In this document: in pieces, positions 42,145 to 51,468 of the stretch | How positions within the stretch are numbered: position 1 is the first letter of the stretch | How the letters are laid out: every line of letters begins with the position of its first letter | Notes under the pieces: generated by a model | The model's database searches: none | Seen by the model: only the letters and a program-made list of their open reading frames with translations | Told to the model about the DNA's origin: nothing | Assembly: GCF_000313565.1 (NCBI RefSeq) | Contig: NZ_HE578924.1 | Span: 46,572-110,571, forward strand | Origin: Dielma fastidiosa | GTDB taxonomy: Bacteria > Bacillota_I > Bacilli_A > Erysipelotrichales > Erysipelotrichaceae | Direction: 5' to 3' | Length of the DNA: 64,000 nucleotides | Made by a program: the position numbers and the translations under genes

Positions 42145-42255
42145 TGTAATATCCCCTTTACTATTCCTTTATATGTTCATTATTCTAACATATATGACTA
42201 ATATCGACAATTCTAAATCATAAATCGGAATTAAAAGTACAAACAAATCCACGCC

Positions 42256-42288
42256 AAACAAAAAGATTTGCCATCACTGACAAATCTT
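42256..42288 (-). terminator. Intrinsic terminator after the DegV gene
   Basis: On the minus strand AAGATTTG and CAAATCTT form an 8-bp stem with a 10-nt loop followed by TTTGTTTGG. Confidence 0.7.
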
Positions 42289-42294
42289 CACTGA

Positions 42295-43149
42295 TTATTC
42301 TGAAAAAGCGACAATTCCAAAGCAGCCAGGACCGCCATGAGTTGAAACAACACCGCCGGTTTCCATCCACTTGATTGATTTAAAACCATAATCAACCGCT
42401 GCCTTTTCAGCCTTTTCTTTTACTGCCGGATCAATTCCTTCTGACCACAGCAGAATGATCTCCTCTTTGCTGAGATTATATTGCTCGGCATATTTCGCCA
42501 CAATTCTAGGTGCTATGAACAGCATCGATCCGCGCTTCTTCTGGGTGCTGACCAGCTTTCCTTCAATAATCTCAATCATCGGTTTTAAGTTAAGCACCTT
42601 AGCGCCAAGATAAGCCGCATTGCTGACTCTGCCGCCGGCCTTAAGATAAACTAAGGTATCCGGGAAGAAGCACATATGAATTTTCTTTTTTAAACGTTCT
42701 ACTTCTGCCAGCACTTCTGTTAAAGAAGCCTCTGGATGATCATTCAGATATTCAGCGGTACGCATCACGATCATTCCCTGTCCTACGGAAACATTCTCGG
42801 TATCAACGCTTGTGATATAAGGACGATTTTCACCGGCAATCAGCGCATTCTGAAACGAACATGTCGTTACTGCTGAATAAGCTAGATGCAGGATGTGCTT
42901 CTCTGGATACCGTTCATGAAGCTCATCAAAGACCTTTTCAAAATCCATTGGATTGCATGCGCTTGTTTTTGGAAGCTCCCCGGTTGTTTCGTAATGGTCA
43001 AAGATCTTTTGAATTGGAAATGAGCCATCATCCAAAGTAGTTTCACCAAAGGATACATGCATCGGCACAATGACAATCCCATACTTTTCAGCTAGTTCCC
43101 TAGTAATATCGGAGCCTGATTCGGCGACTAATATATATTTACTTTCCAT
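42295..43149 (-). CDS. DegV-family fatty-acid-binding protein (FakB-like)
   Basis: 284 residues from ATG 43149, set by AAAGGAGGAAG. Two-domain DegV fold: VAESGSDITRELAEKYGI at the start, PKTSACNPMDFEKVF, and FFPDTLVYLKAGGRVSNAAYLGAKVLNLKPM in outline, ending HGGPGCFG. FakB-type DegV proteins present exogenous fatty acids to the kinase FakA for phosphorylation; no fakA is in this window, as is usual. The fatty acid preference cannot be read from the sequence. Confidence 0.88.
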   Translation of the reverse strand: MESKYILVAESGSDITRELAEKYGIVIVPMHVSFGETTLDDGSFPIQKIFDHYETTGELPKTSACNPMDFEKVFDELHERYPEKHILHLAYSAVTTCSFQNALIAGENRPYITSVDTENVSVGQGMIVMRTAEYLNDHPEASLTEVLAEVERLKKKIHMCFFPDTLVYLKAGGRVSNAAYLGAKVLNLKPMIEIIEGKLVSTQKKRGSMLFIAPRIVAKYAEQYNLSKEEIILLWSEGIDPAVKEKAEKAAVDYGFKSIKWMETGGVVSTHGGPGCFGIVAFSE

Positions 43150-43307
43150 CTTCTTCCTCCTTTTTATACCTAAATATACCATTAATCGGCTGTCTAGTTC
43201 AAGTAATTCTATCTGATGCGCTGCTTTTTTTCATATCTGCTCTGACAGGATCAGCAAATATGAGATAAACGCTTCCACACTACATATCCATTTTATGCGC
43301 TGAAAAA

Positions 43308-43334
43308 GAAAAAAACCCTCATCAAAAAGAGGGT
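43308..43334 (-). terminator. Intrinsic terminator after the wall-binding protein gene
   Basis: On the minus strand ACCCTC and GAGGGT form a 6-bp stem followed by seven T residues. Confidence 0.75.
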
Positions 43335-43343
43335 CAAATTCAA

Positions 43344-44159
43344 TTATTCAGCTGTAGAATGATAAACACCATCAGCATCAATAGCACAGCCGTCGACTTC
43401 CGTATTTACAGCCATTTTGCCGTCAATACCGACATAATACCAGCGGCCGCCGGTAGACGCGATCCAAGTTTCAATTACTTTAATACCGTCACGATAATAA
43501 TACCAGCTGTCGTTTTCAAGATGCCAGCCTTGTTTCTTTTCAGGCAGCTTCATCGCTTTTACCATCACAGCCTGACCTGGCATTGACAGCATTTCAACTT
43601 CATACCAAACAATGAACTCATCATTCTGATGAATATCATCAAGACCTAGAATATTCTTTGTTTTATAAGCAAATAATTCCGTGTCTTCCTTCATAAAAGT
43701 AGCAATCAATGTCTGATCCGCACTCAGCACTCTGACAAATTCATCCTCTGTCTCAATAATCTCGCCAGCCTTGATATAACGAGGCACACGATAATCTTTG
43801 TCTACATTCACAAACACAACAGACGCATTAGTGATCGGCGGCAGACTCTTAGTCATGATTGGTGATACATAAGCCGCAATCCGATCCAGACGTTTTAAGC
43901 TGGTTAATTCTACCGGATCACCGGTAAGAGCATCAATTATCACTGTATCTTCACCAATGTTTAAGATGCAGTCATTGCCTGCCTCAGTGCTGTTAATGAT
44001 TTGAATCCGGTTAGTACCCACTGCTTCAACCTTTCCCCATACAAAAACCTTTGTTTCAGGAGTTGGCAATTCATCCGCATTCTCTGCCTGTACTGGCATA
44101 GCTGTAAGCATAAAACTAAAGGCTAAAACTAAACTAAAGAATTTTTTAATTATTTTCAT
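43344..44159 (-). CDS. Secreted protein with C-terminal cell-wall/choline-binding-like repeats
   Basis: 271 residues from ATG 44159 (ATG 44165 and TTG 44168 also lie in frame). Signal peptide ends near AVQAENAD (MPVQA cut). Residues ~30-205 form an unknown beta-rich region. The last ~65 residues have two aromatic-glycine repeats, NDSWYYYRDG and GGRWYYVGIDGKM, of the choline/glucan-binding repeat type that attach proteins to the wall. The role of the N-terminal part is unknown. Confidence 0.75.
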   Translation of the reverse strand: MKIIKKFFSLVLAFSFMLTAMPVQAENADELPTPETKVFVWGKVEAVGTNRIQIINSTEAGNDCILNIGEDTVIIDALTGDPVELTSLKRLDRIAAYVSPIMTKSLPPITNASVVFVNVDKDYRVPRYIKAGEIIETEDEFVRVLSADQTLIATFMKEDTELFAYKTKNILGLDDIHQNDEFIVWYEVEMLSMPGQAVMVKAMKLPEKKQGWHLENDSWYYYRDGIKVIETWIASTGGRWYYVGIDGKMAVNTEVDGCAIDADGVYHSTAE

Positions 44160-44254
44160 AACCATCAATCCTCTCTTCCTGGTCTTATTATGACAGATAC
44201 TGGAAGATTTATCTATATATCATGAATAAGATGCTTGATTTGAAAGATAACTTA

Positions 44255-44285
44255 CAAAAAAACAACTGAGTTTTACCTCAGCTGT
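44255..44285 (-). terminator. Intrinsic terminator after the FMN-binding lipoprotein gene
   Basis: On the minus strand ACAGCTGAG and CTCAGTTGT form a 9-bp stem (one G-U pair) followed by seven T residues. Confidence 0.8.
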
Positions 44286-44298
44286 CTTGTTGCATAAA

Positions 44299-44661
44299 CT
44301 ATTTAGCTTGTTCGATTGCAGCTTTTGCAGCTTTGATGAATGCTTCAGAAGTTACAGTTGAACCTGAAACTGCATCAACTTCAGCTGAACCAGCTTCCTT
44401 CATAGCTTCAGCTAATTTAGCAGCGGCATCTTTACCTAAGCCATCTGTTTCTTCATCAGCAGTATAAGTAACATCTGTGATCTTACCGTCACCGTCAACA
44501 GTTACATTAACTGTTACGTCGCCGCCGAAACCTTTTTCAGTAGCAGAGAAAGTTCCGCCCTTACTGCCTTCAGCATCGCCGCCGTTACCATTACTTGAAC
44601 AGCCGAATAAAGCAACACTTAACATTAATACTGCAATTACACTTTTATTTAACTTTTTCAT
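44299..44661 (-). CDS. FMN-binding-domain lipoprotein
   Basis: 120 residues. Signal sequence with lipobox LFGC (Cys21), a Gly/Ser-rich linker, then an FMN_bind domain: KGFGGDVTVNVTVDGDGKITDV, then DEETDGLGKDAA and DAVSGSTVTSEAF. The SGSTVTS segment is the flavinylation site region where Thr would link FMN covalently through an ApbE-type transferase. Such lipoproteins carry electrons outside the membrane in flavin-based extracellular transfer. No apbE or Rnf genes are in the window. Confidence 0.9.
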   Translation of the reverse strand: MKKLNKSVIAVLMLSVALFGCSSNGNGGDAEGSKGGTFSATEKGFGGDVTVNVTVDGDGKITDVTYTADEETDGLGKDAAAKLAEAMKEAGSAEVDAVSGSTVTSEAFIKAAKAAIEQAK

Positions 44662-44742
44662 TTTTCTTTACCTCTTTTGACCCTTGCGTCAAGTCAATTA
44701 TAAACAATTCATGACTTATTGTAAAGTTTGTTCAGATAAAAT

Positions 44743-45954
44743 TCAATTTAACTTTTGGATCTTAGCGCGAATTGCTAAAAGATTTTGATTAAATATTAAC
44801 TTATCAGAAGAATAACCGATATAATCTTTACCAAATAAATCATAGATACTGCCGCTGATTTGGAATTCAGGCAAATGTCCAAGCATCTGCTCACCGTCGG
44901 TTAACAGGGCGTACTGTACCGGTGTCGCGAAATTGCCGGCCGGTGATGTATCACCGCCGCTGGCTGCCACGATGATAATACCTAATCGGCCGTCAAGCAG
45001 TTCTTTAACGGTCTTGCCATTTGGACGCAGATCAAGATTCGGACAGCCAAGCGTTGGCACATCATCATAATTGCCGTCTGCCGCACCGCTGCATTCATAG
45101 CTAAACTGCTGCGCACATTGTTTATCTGTATAACAGCGAACGATCCTGCCTTGATCAATTATTGGCAGATCCTTTTCCTGAACCGTTCCCTCCGCATCAA
45201 AAAATGGTGCCATCAACTGACTGTCTGCCGATGTCTGAATTAATGAGAATTCAGGGTTAAATACTTGTTCACCCATTTTATCTTTAAACAAGGAAGTCTG
45301 ATAGCCCATGGCCTTGCCGCTTAAATCCGTGATGATTTTCTGTGCCGGTAAGCCCCAGTTTGTTAAGATAACAGCATCTTCCGGCAAGTCCACAGCGGTG
45401 CGCATACCAGTCAGCATCGCTTTGGTTTCTTTCCTTAATAACGCCATATCCCAGCTGCGGCTTGCGAATTCAATCGCTGATTCAAAGATATCCGCGGAAT
45501 CAACATGCTTAAGCAGGATGCTTGCCGCCAGATATTGGTCTCTGTTGATCAGCTGAGTGCCGCTTTCATTTGTTAATTCGATAGTTATGACTGTCCAATT
45601 TACCTTATTGGAGAAGATAAATTCCGGATAAAGCTGACGGCATTCGCTTAAATAAGCCTCAAGATCCTGAATCATCTGTTTTGGATTTATTTTCTCACTC
45701 GTTAAATCACGTATCTTTTTGATTCCCTTGGTTGGTTCAAAAGGATAAGGAATCTTCAGCTTCAGGTTCTCTCTGGCCTGACGAAAACCCTCTTCATCAC
45801 TGCCTTCACCCAATATGCCGCTGACTCCCAGAAAATTATTTTCATAGATGCGATAGCCGGTTTTCTCTATATTTTTACAGCGTACAGATTCCAGCTGGCT
45901 CGCTACGATATTAAATGAATATTCCTCCGTTTTAATCTTATATTTTTCTTTCAT
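44743..45954 (-). CDS. tldE: TldE/PmbA-type metallopeptidase partner
   Basis: 403 residues of the TldD/PmbA family. The middle section has the family pattern ILTNWGLPAQKIITDLSG, then GVAASGGDTSPAGNFATPVQ in outline, and ends with GYSSDKLIF. It lacks the HExxxH metal site, as expected of the TldE subunit, which pairs with TldD in one proteolytic chamber that degrades unfolded peptides and, in other species, matures peptide antibiotics. It lies 42 bases behind TldD in the same operon. Confidence 0.88.
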   Translation of the reverse strand: MKEKYKIKTEEYSFNIVASQLESVRCKNIEKTGYRIYENNFLGVSGILGEGSDEEGFRQARENLKLKIPYPFEPTKGIKKIRDLTSEKINPKQMIQDLEAYLSECRQLYPEFIFSNKVNWTVITIELTNESGTQLINRDQYLAASILLKHVDSADIFESAIEFASRSWDMALLRKETKAMLTGMRTAVDLPEDAVILTNWGLPAQKIITDLSGKAMGYQTSLFKDKMGEQVFNPEFSLIQTSADSQLMAPFFDAEGTVQEKDLPIIDQGRIVRCYTDKQCAQQFSYECSGAADGNYDDVPTLGCPNLDLRPNGKTVKELLDGRLGIIIVAASGGDTSPAGNFATPVQYALLTDGEQMLGHLPEFQISGSIYDLFGKDYIGYSSDKLIFNQNLLAIRAKIQKLN

Positions 45955-45996
45955 AGTTCTGTATGATCATCAATTCCTGATAATCCTGGCTCCTTT

Positions 45997-47331
45997 CTAT
46001 TGAACATTAATTCCACTGACCCGCATATAAGGCCCGCCAAAGGCTACTGGCAGCGGCCATTGTTCCATCTTGCCGCAGCCGCCTAAAGCAAAGGAAAGCG
46101 CCTCAAAATGAGTTGAGAGTGCTTCGATATGATAGAGTGTTTCCATCACATTGCCGGTTATGACTGAAACCTGAACCGGCTCAGCAATCTTACCGTCACG
46201 AATCATATAAGCCCTCCGCGGGGCAATGGTAAAGGTTGACATGCCTGAACCATGATTAATGCATTCAATATAAACACCTTCCTTGATAGGTGCAAATACT
46301 TCCTCAATCGTTTCTTTACCCGGTTTAATATAGGTGCCGGTCATACGGACAAGCGGTTCAAACTGAAAATTCATCGCCCGAGCGTTGCCGCTGACCTCCT
46401 CATTTAAGGCCGCTGCCGTTGCGGCACTGTGCAGACGTCCGCTCAGAATTCCATGAGTGATAATCTGTGTTGATTTAGCCTTCGTTCCTTCATCATCATA
46501 AGGCACATATCCGTTGCCGAACCAATCACCGCGGTCTTCAATCGACAATTCGGAACAGCCTACCTGACGGCCAAGCTCCCATTCCTTAAGCATCGTTTCA
46601 TCGCCCACCATAAAATCAGATTCACTCTTATGGCCAAAGCTTTCATGAGCAAACACACCCGTAACACTCGGTGCCATAACCACTGTATACATGCCCGGCT
46701 TAACCGGAACAGCATGCTTGATATATTCAATATCCTTTGCGATTTCACGCTTATACTCATCATCATGATTCAATAATTGATCAAAGGTTTGTCCCATGAC
46801 ATCATAAGAGCCGCCATGACTTTGACCATTTGCTTCTATCACATAACGCAGACACATCGCGTATGACTGGGTGTCGAAATGAAGCTCACTGCCTTTGCTC
46901 GAATAGAAGTCCTTAACAATGCGACGATCCTGATAAATGGACTGCCACATTTTAATTTCATCAGCATCGATCAGTGAAGCACAATGCTTAACCAAAGCCA
47001 TTTTTTCATCATTCGCTGTATTTAAGAAAGCCTCGCCGTCAAAAACCATCAGCGTATCCTTATTTACTTCCAGCTTCTTTACGATTGGCGTATCCATCAC
47101 CTGTTCATTAGGTTCTGCCATCAAAGCCAGCTCATCAATGGCCTCCTGAAGCTTTTCAACCTCACTGCTCGCTTTATAATACCAGCGCCGGCCATCATAA
47201 ATACGAATCAACGCTCCTTTTTCACGCTTGCTTTTATTCGCTTTAAGCTGATCATTTTCAATCACGATATTCGTAGTCATAACGGTTTCAATACGCACAT
47301 CAGTATACAAATTCTTCGGATAATTAAACAT
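45997..47331 (-). CDS. tldD: TldD-type metallopeptidase
   Basis: 444 residues. The zinc site HESFGH (HExxxH) lies in VTGVFAHESFGHKSE, with the later EAL/GGCGK segment near the C terminus; IYDGRRWYYKAS and GMSTFTIAPRRAYMIRDGKI (in outline) are family blocks. It is the catalytic subunit with TldE. The start overlaps the preceding GNAT gene by eight bases. Substrate peptides are unknown; no precursor-like small gene is seen nearby. Confidence 0.9.
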   Translation of the reverse strand: MFNYPKNLYTDVRIETVMTTNIVIENDQLKANKSKREKGALIRIYDGRRWYYKASSEVEKLQEAIDELALMAEPNEQVMDTPIVKKLEVNKDTLMVFDGEAFLNTANDEKMALVKHCASLIDADEIKMWQSIYQDRRIVKDFYSSKGSELHFDTQSYAMCLRYVIEANGQSHGGSYDVMGQTFDQLLNHDDEYKREIAKDIEYIKHAVPVKPGMYTVVMAPSVTGVFAHESFGHKSESDFMVGDETMLKEWELGRQVGCSELSIEDRGDWFGNGYVPYDDEGTKAKSTQIITHGILSGRLHSAATAAALNEEVSGNARAMNFQFEPLVRMTGTYIKPGKETIEEVFAPIKEGVYIECINHGSGMSTFTIAPRRAYMIRDGKIAEPVQVSVITGNVMETLYHIEALSTHFEALSFALGGCGKMEQWPLPVAFGGPYMRVSGINVQ

Positions 47332-47881
47332 TAAATTGTTCCTCCCATTCTTCTTTTAATACCGCCAGCATGAGATGATCTTCCCATTGATGATTGATAT
47401 TAACATTTTTTCGGTTAGTGCCTTCAACCATGAAGCCATTTTTCTTAAGCACATGAACCGAACCTGCATTGCGTTCCATGGCGCCTGCTTCTATACGGTG
47501 CAGCTTCAGCTTTTCAAAGCCAAATTTCAGCACCAGCGAAACAGCGGCACTCATGATTCCACATCCATTATAACGCTCATCCAGATAATAGCCAAGCATC
47601 CCTGAACACAGCGGGCCATAAACAATATCCGTAATGCTGATACAGCCATTCAGTTCACCGTCAATGAAGATACCAAACATATAAGCACTGCCCTGCTCTG
47701 CTTTAACACTTAAATCAGCAAGCATTTTCACATGCTGCTGCAGCGTATAGTATTCACTTTCCGGTGTCGCTAATGTCTTTTCAAAAAAAGCACGGTTGTG
47801 CATATCCAACGCCAGCAGCTCTGCCGCATCCTTTTCATCCAGCAGCCGCAATTGAAAGCGGCGATCCGTTTCAATTTCCAT
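47324..47881 (-). CDS. GNAT acetyltransferase (RimJ/RimL type)
   Basis: 185 residues. The acetyl-CoA binding segment reads GYYLDERYNGCGIMSAAVSLVLKFGF, followed by LHRIEAGAMERNAGSVHVLKKNGF (both in outline), the RimJ/L hallmarks. These enzymes acetylate N termini of ribosomal proteins or small amines. First gene of the GNAT-TldD-TldE operon. AGGAGG lies four bases before the ATG and a perfect 22-base palindrome sits directly upstream. Confidence 0.88.
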   Translation of the reverse strand: MEIETDRRFQLRLLDEKDAAELLALDMHNRAFFEKTLATPESEYYTLQQHVKMLADLSVKAEQGSAYMFGIFIDGELNGCISITDIVYGPLCSGMLGYYLDERYNGCGIMSAAVSLVLKFGFEKLKLHRIEAGAMERNAGSVHVLKKNGFMVEGTNRKNVNINHQWEDHLMLAVLKEEWEEQFNV

Positions 47882-47891
47882 ATTTCCTCCT

Positions 47892-47944
47892 ATATTAGAT
47901 ATTTATCTAATATTTATTATATATCTATGTTATAACTTATGCAA
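47892..47944 (-). promoter_or_regulatory. Promoter and palindrome of the GNAT-TldD-TldE operon
   Basis: On the minus strand TTGCAT (47939-47944) and TATAAT (47916-47921) are 17 bases apart. Between the predicted start and the ribosome-binding site lies the palindrome ATATTAGATA-AA-TATCTAATAT (47892-47913), a likely repressor site. Confidence 0.6.
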
Positions 47945-47960
47945 GCAAACCTTGCATGCT

Positions 47961-47994
47961 TAAAGAAAAGTCAGTGAAATCTTGATTCACTGAC
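47961..47994 (-). terminator. Intrinsic terminator of the ABC exporter gene
   Basis: On the minus strand GTCAGTGAA and TTCACTGAC form a 9-bp stem with a 7-nt loop followed by TTTTCTTT. Confidence 0.85.
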
Positions 47995-47996
47995 AC

Positions 47997-49583
47997 TTAT
48001 AAATAATAGCATTGGGTTAATAAAGGAATGATTTCATCAGATAAATGATGACTGACTAAAATCACGGTTAATTCTGGATCTGACAATAAACGCTTTTCAA
48101 TTTCAATTGAATTTTTTTGATCTAAAGCTGAGGTTGCTTCATCCATAACGATAATCTTTTTATGCTGAATCAAAGCCCTGGCAATAGCAATTCTTTGCTT
48201 TTGACCGCCGGAAATCGTCTTAGCGCTTTCCCCAATCATTGTTTCAAGACCCGCATCCAATCCCTGAATAAATGCTGAAAGGTTACAGCGTTCTAATACT
48301 TCCTTCAGCAATGTTTCTGATACATCTTCAAATAAAGTAATATTATCTTTTATTGAAGCCTGAAACAAATAGGGTGATTGTTCAATATAAGCTATATTTT
48401 TTAATAAATCTTCTGCATCCCAATCACAAATATCTTCATGGTCAACAAACACATGACCCTTTTCACAAGGCAGAATTTTTAATAGGATTTTCAAAATAGT
48501 TGTTTTCCCGCAGCCGCTCTCACCCAAAACAGCATATTTATTGCCAATTTTAAATTCAGCAGAGAAATCCTTAAATACTGTTTTTTCTCCATAAGTAAAC
48601 GCTAAATGCTGAATAACGATTCCTTCCTGTATCCGCTTCTGAATATCTGTTTTAATTAATACTTCTCTTTGCTTATCCGCATGTTTTAAAAGTGACTTAG
48701 AAGCACGGAATTTTAATGTAGAGGATACAACGGTAATTGCCGAGCTATAAAACATACCCGTTAGATTCCCCTGTGAAAGCAGCACACCCGCCGAAACATA
48801 TTTCATACCAATCAAAACAGCTGTCACAAATGTTGAACCCAGCTGACAGAGTATTCCCATATAATCAACAAGATAAGAAATTAAGGCCTGAAAATATGAA
48901 TAGCGGCATTTAAAGTTTAATAGCTTATCAACATAACACATAACCCGTTTCTTAAAGATATGCTTCTTTTGATATAACTCATAAACCGGATAGCCTGCCA
49001 GCTGATCTTTAATCTGATCGGTAAATTCCGCATTCTCTTTTGATAAAGCAAGATTATATTTTTCATTTTGCTTATCAAATAACTTAGGTGCAAAATATAG
49101 GACGAGGAATGCAATGATGGTATAAAAAGCTAAATAGATATGAATATTAGCAAGGGCTGTAAAGGAAAAAATCAAAAGCGTAAGATTATCAACAATTGCA
49201 TAAAATGAATCAAACACATTCGCTGTAATTTGATTCATATCATTGGTAAATATCGAAATGTAATCACCTGTTTTCTTAGCATCAAATTCACTCAGCTGCA
49301 TATTAAAAAAAGTATATACAAGTTCTTCATAAATATCCCGCTGCATCTTTTCATAGGCTCTAGCCTTGCTTTTTGTTTTCAGATATCCGCAGCAATTGCA
49401 TAGGGCCCAAAGCAGCAGCATAATCCCCACTTGAATTAAAGCATTGATAAAATCACCAAGTATTAATGTATCTAATACCTTAGCTAATATTAATGAAGAA
49501 ACAACCATCAGCATTGATGCCAAAGCTCCCAAAATCAACACCTGTATATTCAAAGCCCAATGTTTCAAAACCAGCTTTTTCAT
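47997..49583 (-). CDS. ABC exporter half-transporter (membrane domain fused to ATPase)
   Basis: 528 residues. Residues 1-290 hold six membrane helices of the type-IV exporter fold; residues 320-520 the ATPase with Walker A GESGCGKTT, Q-loop YIEQSPYLF, signature KTISGGQKQR, Walker B IVMDEATSALD and switch His in VSHHLSD. No C39 peptidase domain, so it is not a classical bacteriocin exporter. It works as a homodimer, since no second half is adjacent. AT-richer than neighbours. Substrate unknown; lipid, peptide or drug are possible. Confidence 0.87.
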   Translation of the reverse strand: MKKLVLKHWALNIQVLILGALASMLMVVSSLILAKVLDTLILGDFINALIQVGIMLLLWALCNCCGYLKTKSKARAYEKMQRDIYEELVYTFFNMQLSEFDAKKTGDYISIFTNDMNQITANVFDSFYAIVDNLTLLIFSFTALANIHIYLAFYTIIAFLVLYFAPKLFDKQNEKYNLALSKENAEFTDQIKDQLAGYPVYELYQKKHIFKKRVMCYVDKLLNFKCRYSYFQALISYLVDYMGILCQLGSTFVTAVLIGMKYVSAGVLLSQGNLTGMFYSSAITVVSSTLKFRASKSLLKHADKQREVLIKTDIQKRIQEGIVIQHLAFTYGEKTVFKDFSAEFKIGNKYAVLGESGCGKTTILKILLKILPCEKGHVFVDHEDICDWDAEDLLKNIAYIEQSPYLFQASIKDNITLFEDVSETLLKEVLERCNLSAFIQGLDAGLETMIGESAKTISGGQKQRIAIARALIQHKKIIVMDEATSALDQKNSIEIEKRLLSDPELTVILVSHHLSDEIIPLLTQCYYL

Positions 49584-49804
49584 TCAATCTTCCCCCTTTT
49601 TATTCATCCATTATATCCTGCAAAATCTTTCATTACAATGAATTACTTATAAATCATCACAGCTTGTTCATTTTATTTTGTCTGATTCCTATATTTTATG
49701 CAAGCGGTTTATTTCTTTCGGATTGTTGTCCTATAAAGCATTGATTTATGATACTATATTAGTATAGGACGCAAGTAGTAATTACTTGTAGAATGGGAGC
49801 AATC

Positions 49805-51433
49805 ATGAAAAACAATCTTTATATTACAGGGCATAAAAATCCTGATACGGACTCCATATGCTCATCTATCGCATACGCTGATTTAAAACGTCAGCTGGGT
49901 ATTGACGCAATCGCTTCAAGGAATGGCGATATCAATGCTGAAACAGCCTTTGTATTAAAAAAATTCAATGTTCCGCAGCCAATCTATATGAATACCGCAA
50001 CCTGTTCACTGCGCGATATTGAAATTGATGAGGTTATCCTGGTCAAGCCTTCTTATACGATTAAACAGGCATGGAACAGCATCGCAGGCACAAAAAATAA
50101 AAGCTTGTTTGTAGTTGATGAAGAAGAAAAACTGATGGGTGTTGTAACCATGTCGAATCTATCCAATGTGCTGATGAAGGAATGTGTGGATATCCGCAAG
50201 CTGATGGCTGAGACAAGTGTTCAAAACATTGTGGATACCCTTGAAGGAACCTTGGTAAATGATTCTGAGAATTATAAAAGCAATGGTCAGGTGCATATCC
50301 TTGTCAACAGTGAATATCTGAATACCGATATTGATTTCAGAACGTCAACCGTTGTATTAGGCAATGACATTGATTTGCAGCGCCGAGTGATTGAAGGCGG
50401 TGCGACATGTCTTGTTTTAGTTGAAGACAATGTGGTTCTGCCGGAGATTGCGCAGCTTGCGAAAGAGAATGACTGTGCGCTGATTCAAACGTCATTAAGC
50501 ACGATTTATGTAGCTAGATTGATTTATCAATCCTCACCGATTCATTTGATTATGACGAAGAATCCTGTCTCATTTAAAATCAGCGATATGGTAGACGAAG
50601 TCAGCAAGCGAATGTCAAAGAGCCGTTATCGTTCTTATCCGATCCTTGATGATGACCGTCATGTTCTGGGGGCAGTTTCACGTTTCCATTTATTTAATTA
50701 TCGTAAAAAGCAAATCGTATTGGTTGACCATAACGAAATGTCACAAAGCCTTGAAAACATTCATGACGCAGACATTGTGGAAATTATCGATCATCACCGC
50801 ATCGGTGATATTGAAACTTTAAATCCGATTAATTTCCGTAATCAAACATTAGGTAGTACATCGACCATCATAGCGATGATCTATAAAGAAAAAAATATCG
50901 TACCAACAAGAACTATGGCAGCCTTAATGTGCTGCGCTATCATTTCAGATACGATGAATTTCAACTCACCGACCACCACCGATGTGGATCGTCAGATTGG
51001 GGAAGAATTAGCGAGAATCGCCCGTCTTGATCTCGATGATCTGTCGAGGGAAATGTTTGAAGCAGTCGCAACCTTAAAGGGTAAAACCTTCTCTGAAATC
51101 TTATATAATGATTTTAAGGAATACAACATGGACGGACACAAGGTGGCAATCGGTCAGATTAACATCGTAGACAGCTTAGAGCTTGAGGTACTGCGCCGTG
51201 AGTTTGAGTCTTATATGGGCAAAATCAACAGCATTAATAACTACGATATTCTGCTGATGGTATTTACCAATGTCGATGGCAGCGGCAGTTACTTTGTATC
51301 CTTAGGTAAATTAGCTTGGGTCGTTAAAGAGGCTTTCCGGCAATATTATGGTGATCATGATTTTGTGAAATCCATTATTTCAAGAAAGAAACAAATCGTA
51401 CCGCATCTTCAGGATGAGTTAAAGGTAATATAG
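49805..51433 (+). CDS. Family II Mn-dependent inorganic pyrophosphatase with CBS and DRTGG domains
   Basis: 542 residues from ATG 49805 (GGGAGC upstream). DHH motifs are split around an insert: ITGHKNPDTDSICSSIAY near the start and DHNEMSQS, IDHHRIGD and DDLSREMF beyond it. The insert (~65-305) has CBS, DRTGG and CBS modules. CBS-containing family II pyrophosphatases are inhibited by AMP/ADP and activated by ATP or diadenosine nucleotides. It hydrolyses pyrophosphate in the cytoplasm. Strong promoter-like bases (TTGATT, TATAGG) precede it. Single gene. Confidence 0.93.
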   Translation: MKNNLYITGHKNPDTDSICSSIAYADLKRQLGIDAIASRNGDINAETAFVLKKFNVPQPIYMNTATCSLRDIEIDEVILVKPSYTIKQAWNSIAGTKNKSLFVVDEEEKLMGVVTMSNLSNVLMKECVDIRKLMAETSVQNIVDTLEGTLVNDSENYKSNGQVHILVNSEYLNTDIDFRTSTVVLGNDIDLQRRVIEGGATCLVLVEDNVVLPEIAQLAKENDCALIQTSLSTIYVARLIYQSSPIHLIMTKNPVSFKISDMVDEVSKRMSKSRYRSYPILDDDRHVLGAVSRFHLFNYRKKQIVLVDHNEMSQSLENIHDADIVEIIDHHRIGDIETLNPINFRNQTLGSTSTIIAMIYKEKNIVPTRTMAALMCCAIISDTMNFNSPTTTDVDRQIGEELARIARLDLDDLSREMFEAVATLKGKTFSEILYNDFKEYNMDGHKVAIGQINIVDSLELEVLRREFESYMGKINSINNYDILLMVFTNVDGSGSYFVSLGKLAWVVKEAFRQYYGDHDFVKSIISRKKQIVPHLQDELKVI

Positions 51434-51439
51434 AAACAA

Positions 51440-51463
51440 AGGAAGTCCGCAGCGGACTTCCTA
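51440..51463. terminator. Bidirectional intrinsic terminator
   Basis: AGGAAGTCCGC and GCGGACTTCCT form an 11-bp perfect stem with a single-base loop on paper; short T tracts follow on both strands (ATTTAATT on plus, TTTGTTT on minus). Confidence 0.75.
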
Positions 51464-51468
51464 TTTAA

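Noticed and set aside
44743-47881. TldD/TldE with GNAT and a nearby ABC exporter as a peptide-antibiotic cluster
   Set aside because: No precursor-like small gene or modification enzyme is seen, the exporter has no C39 domain, and a terminator separates the exporter from the operon.
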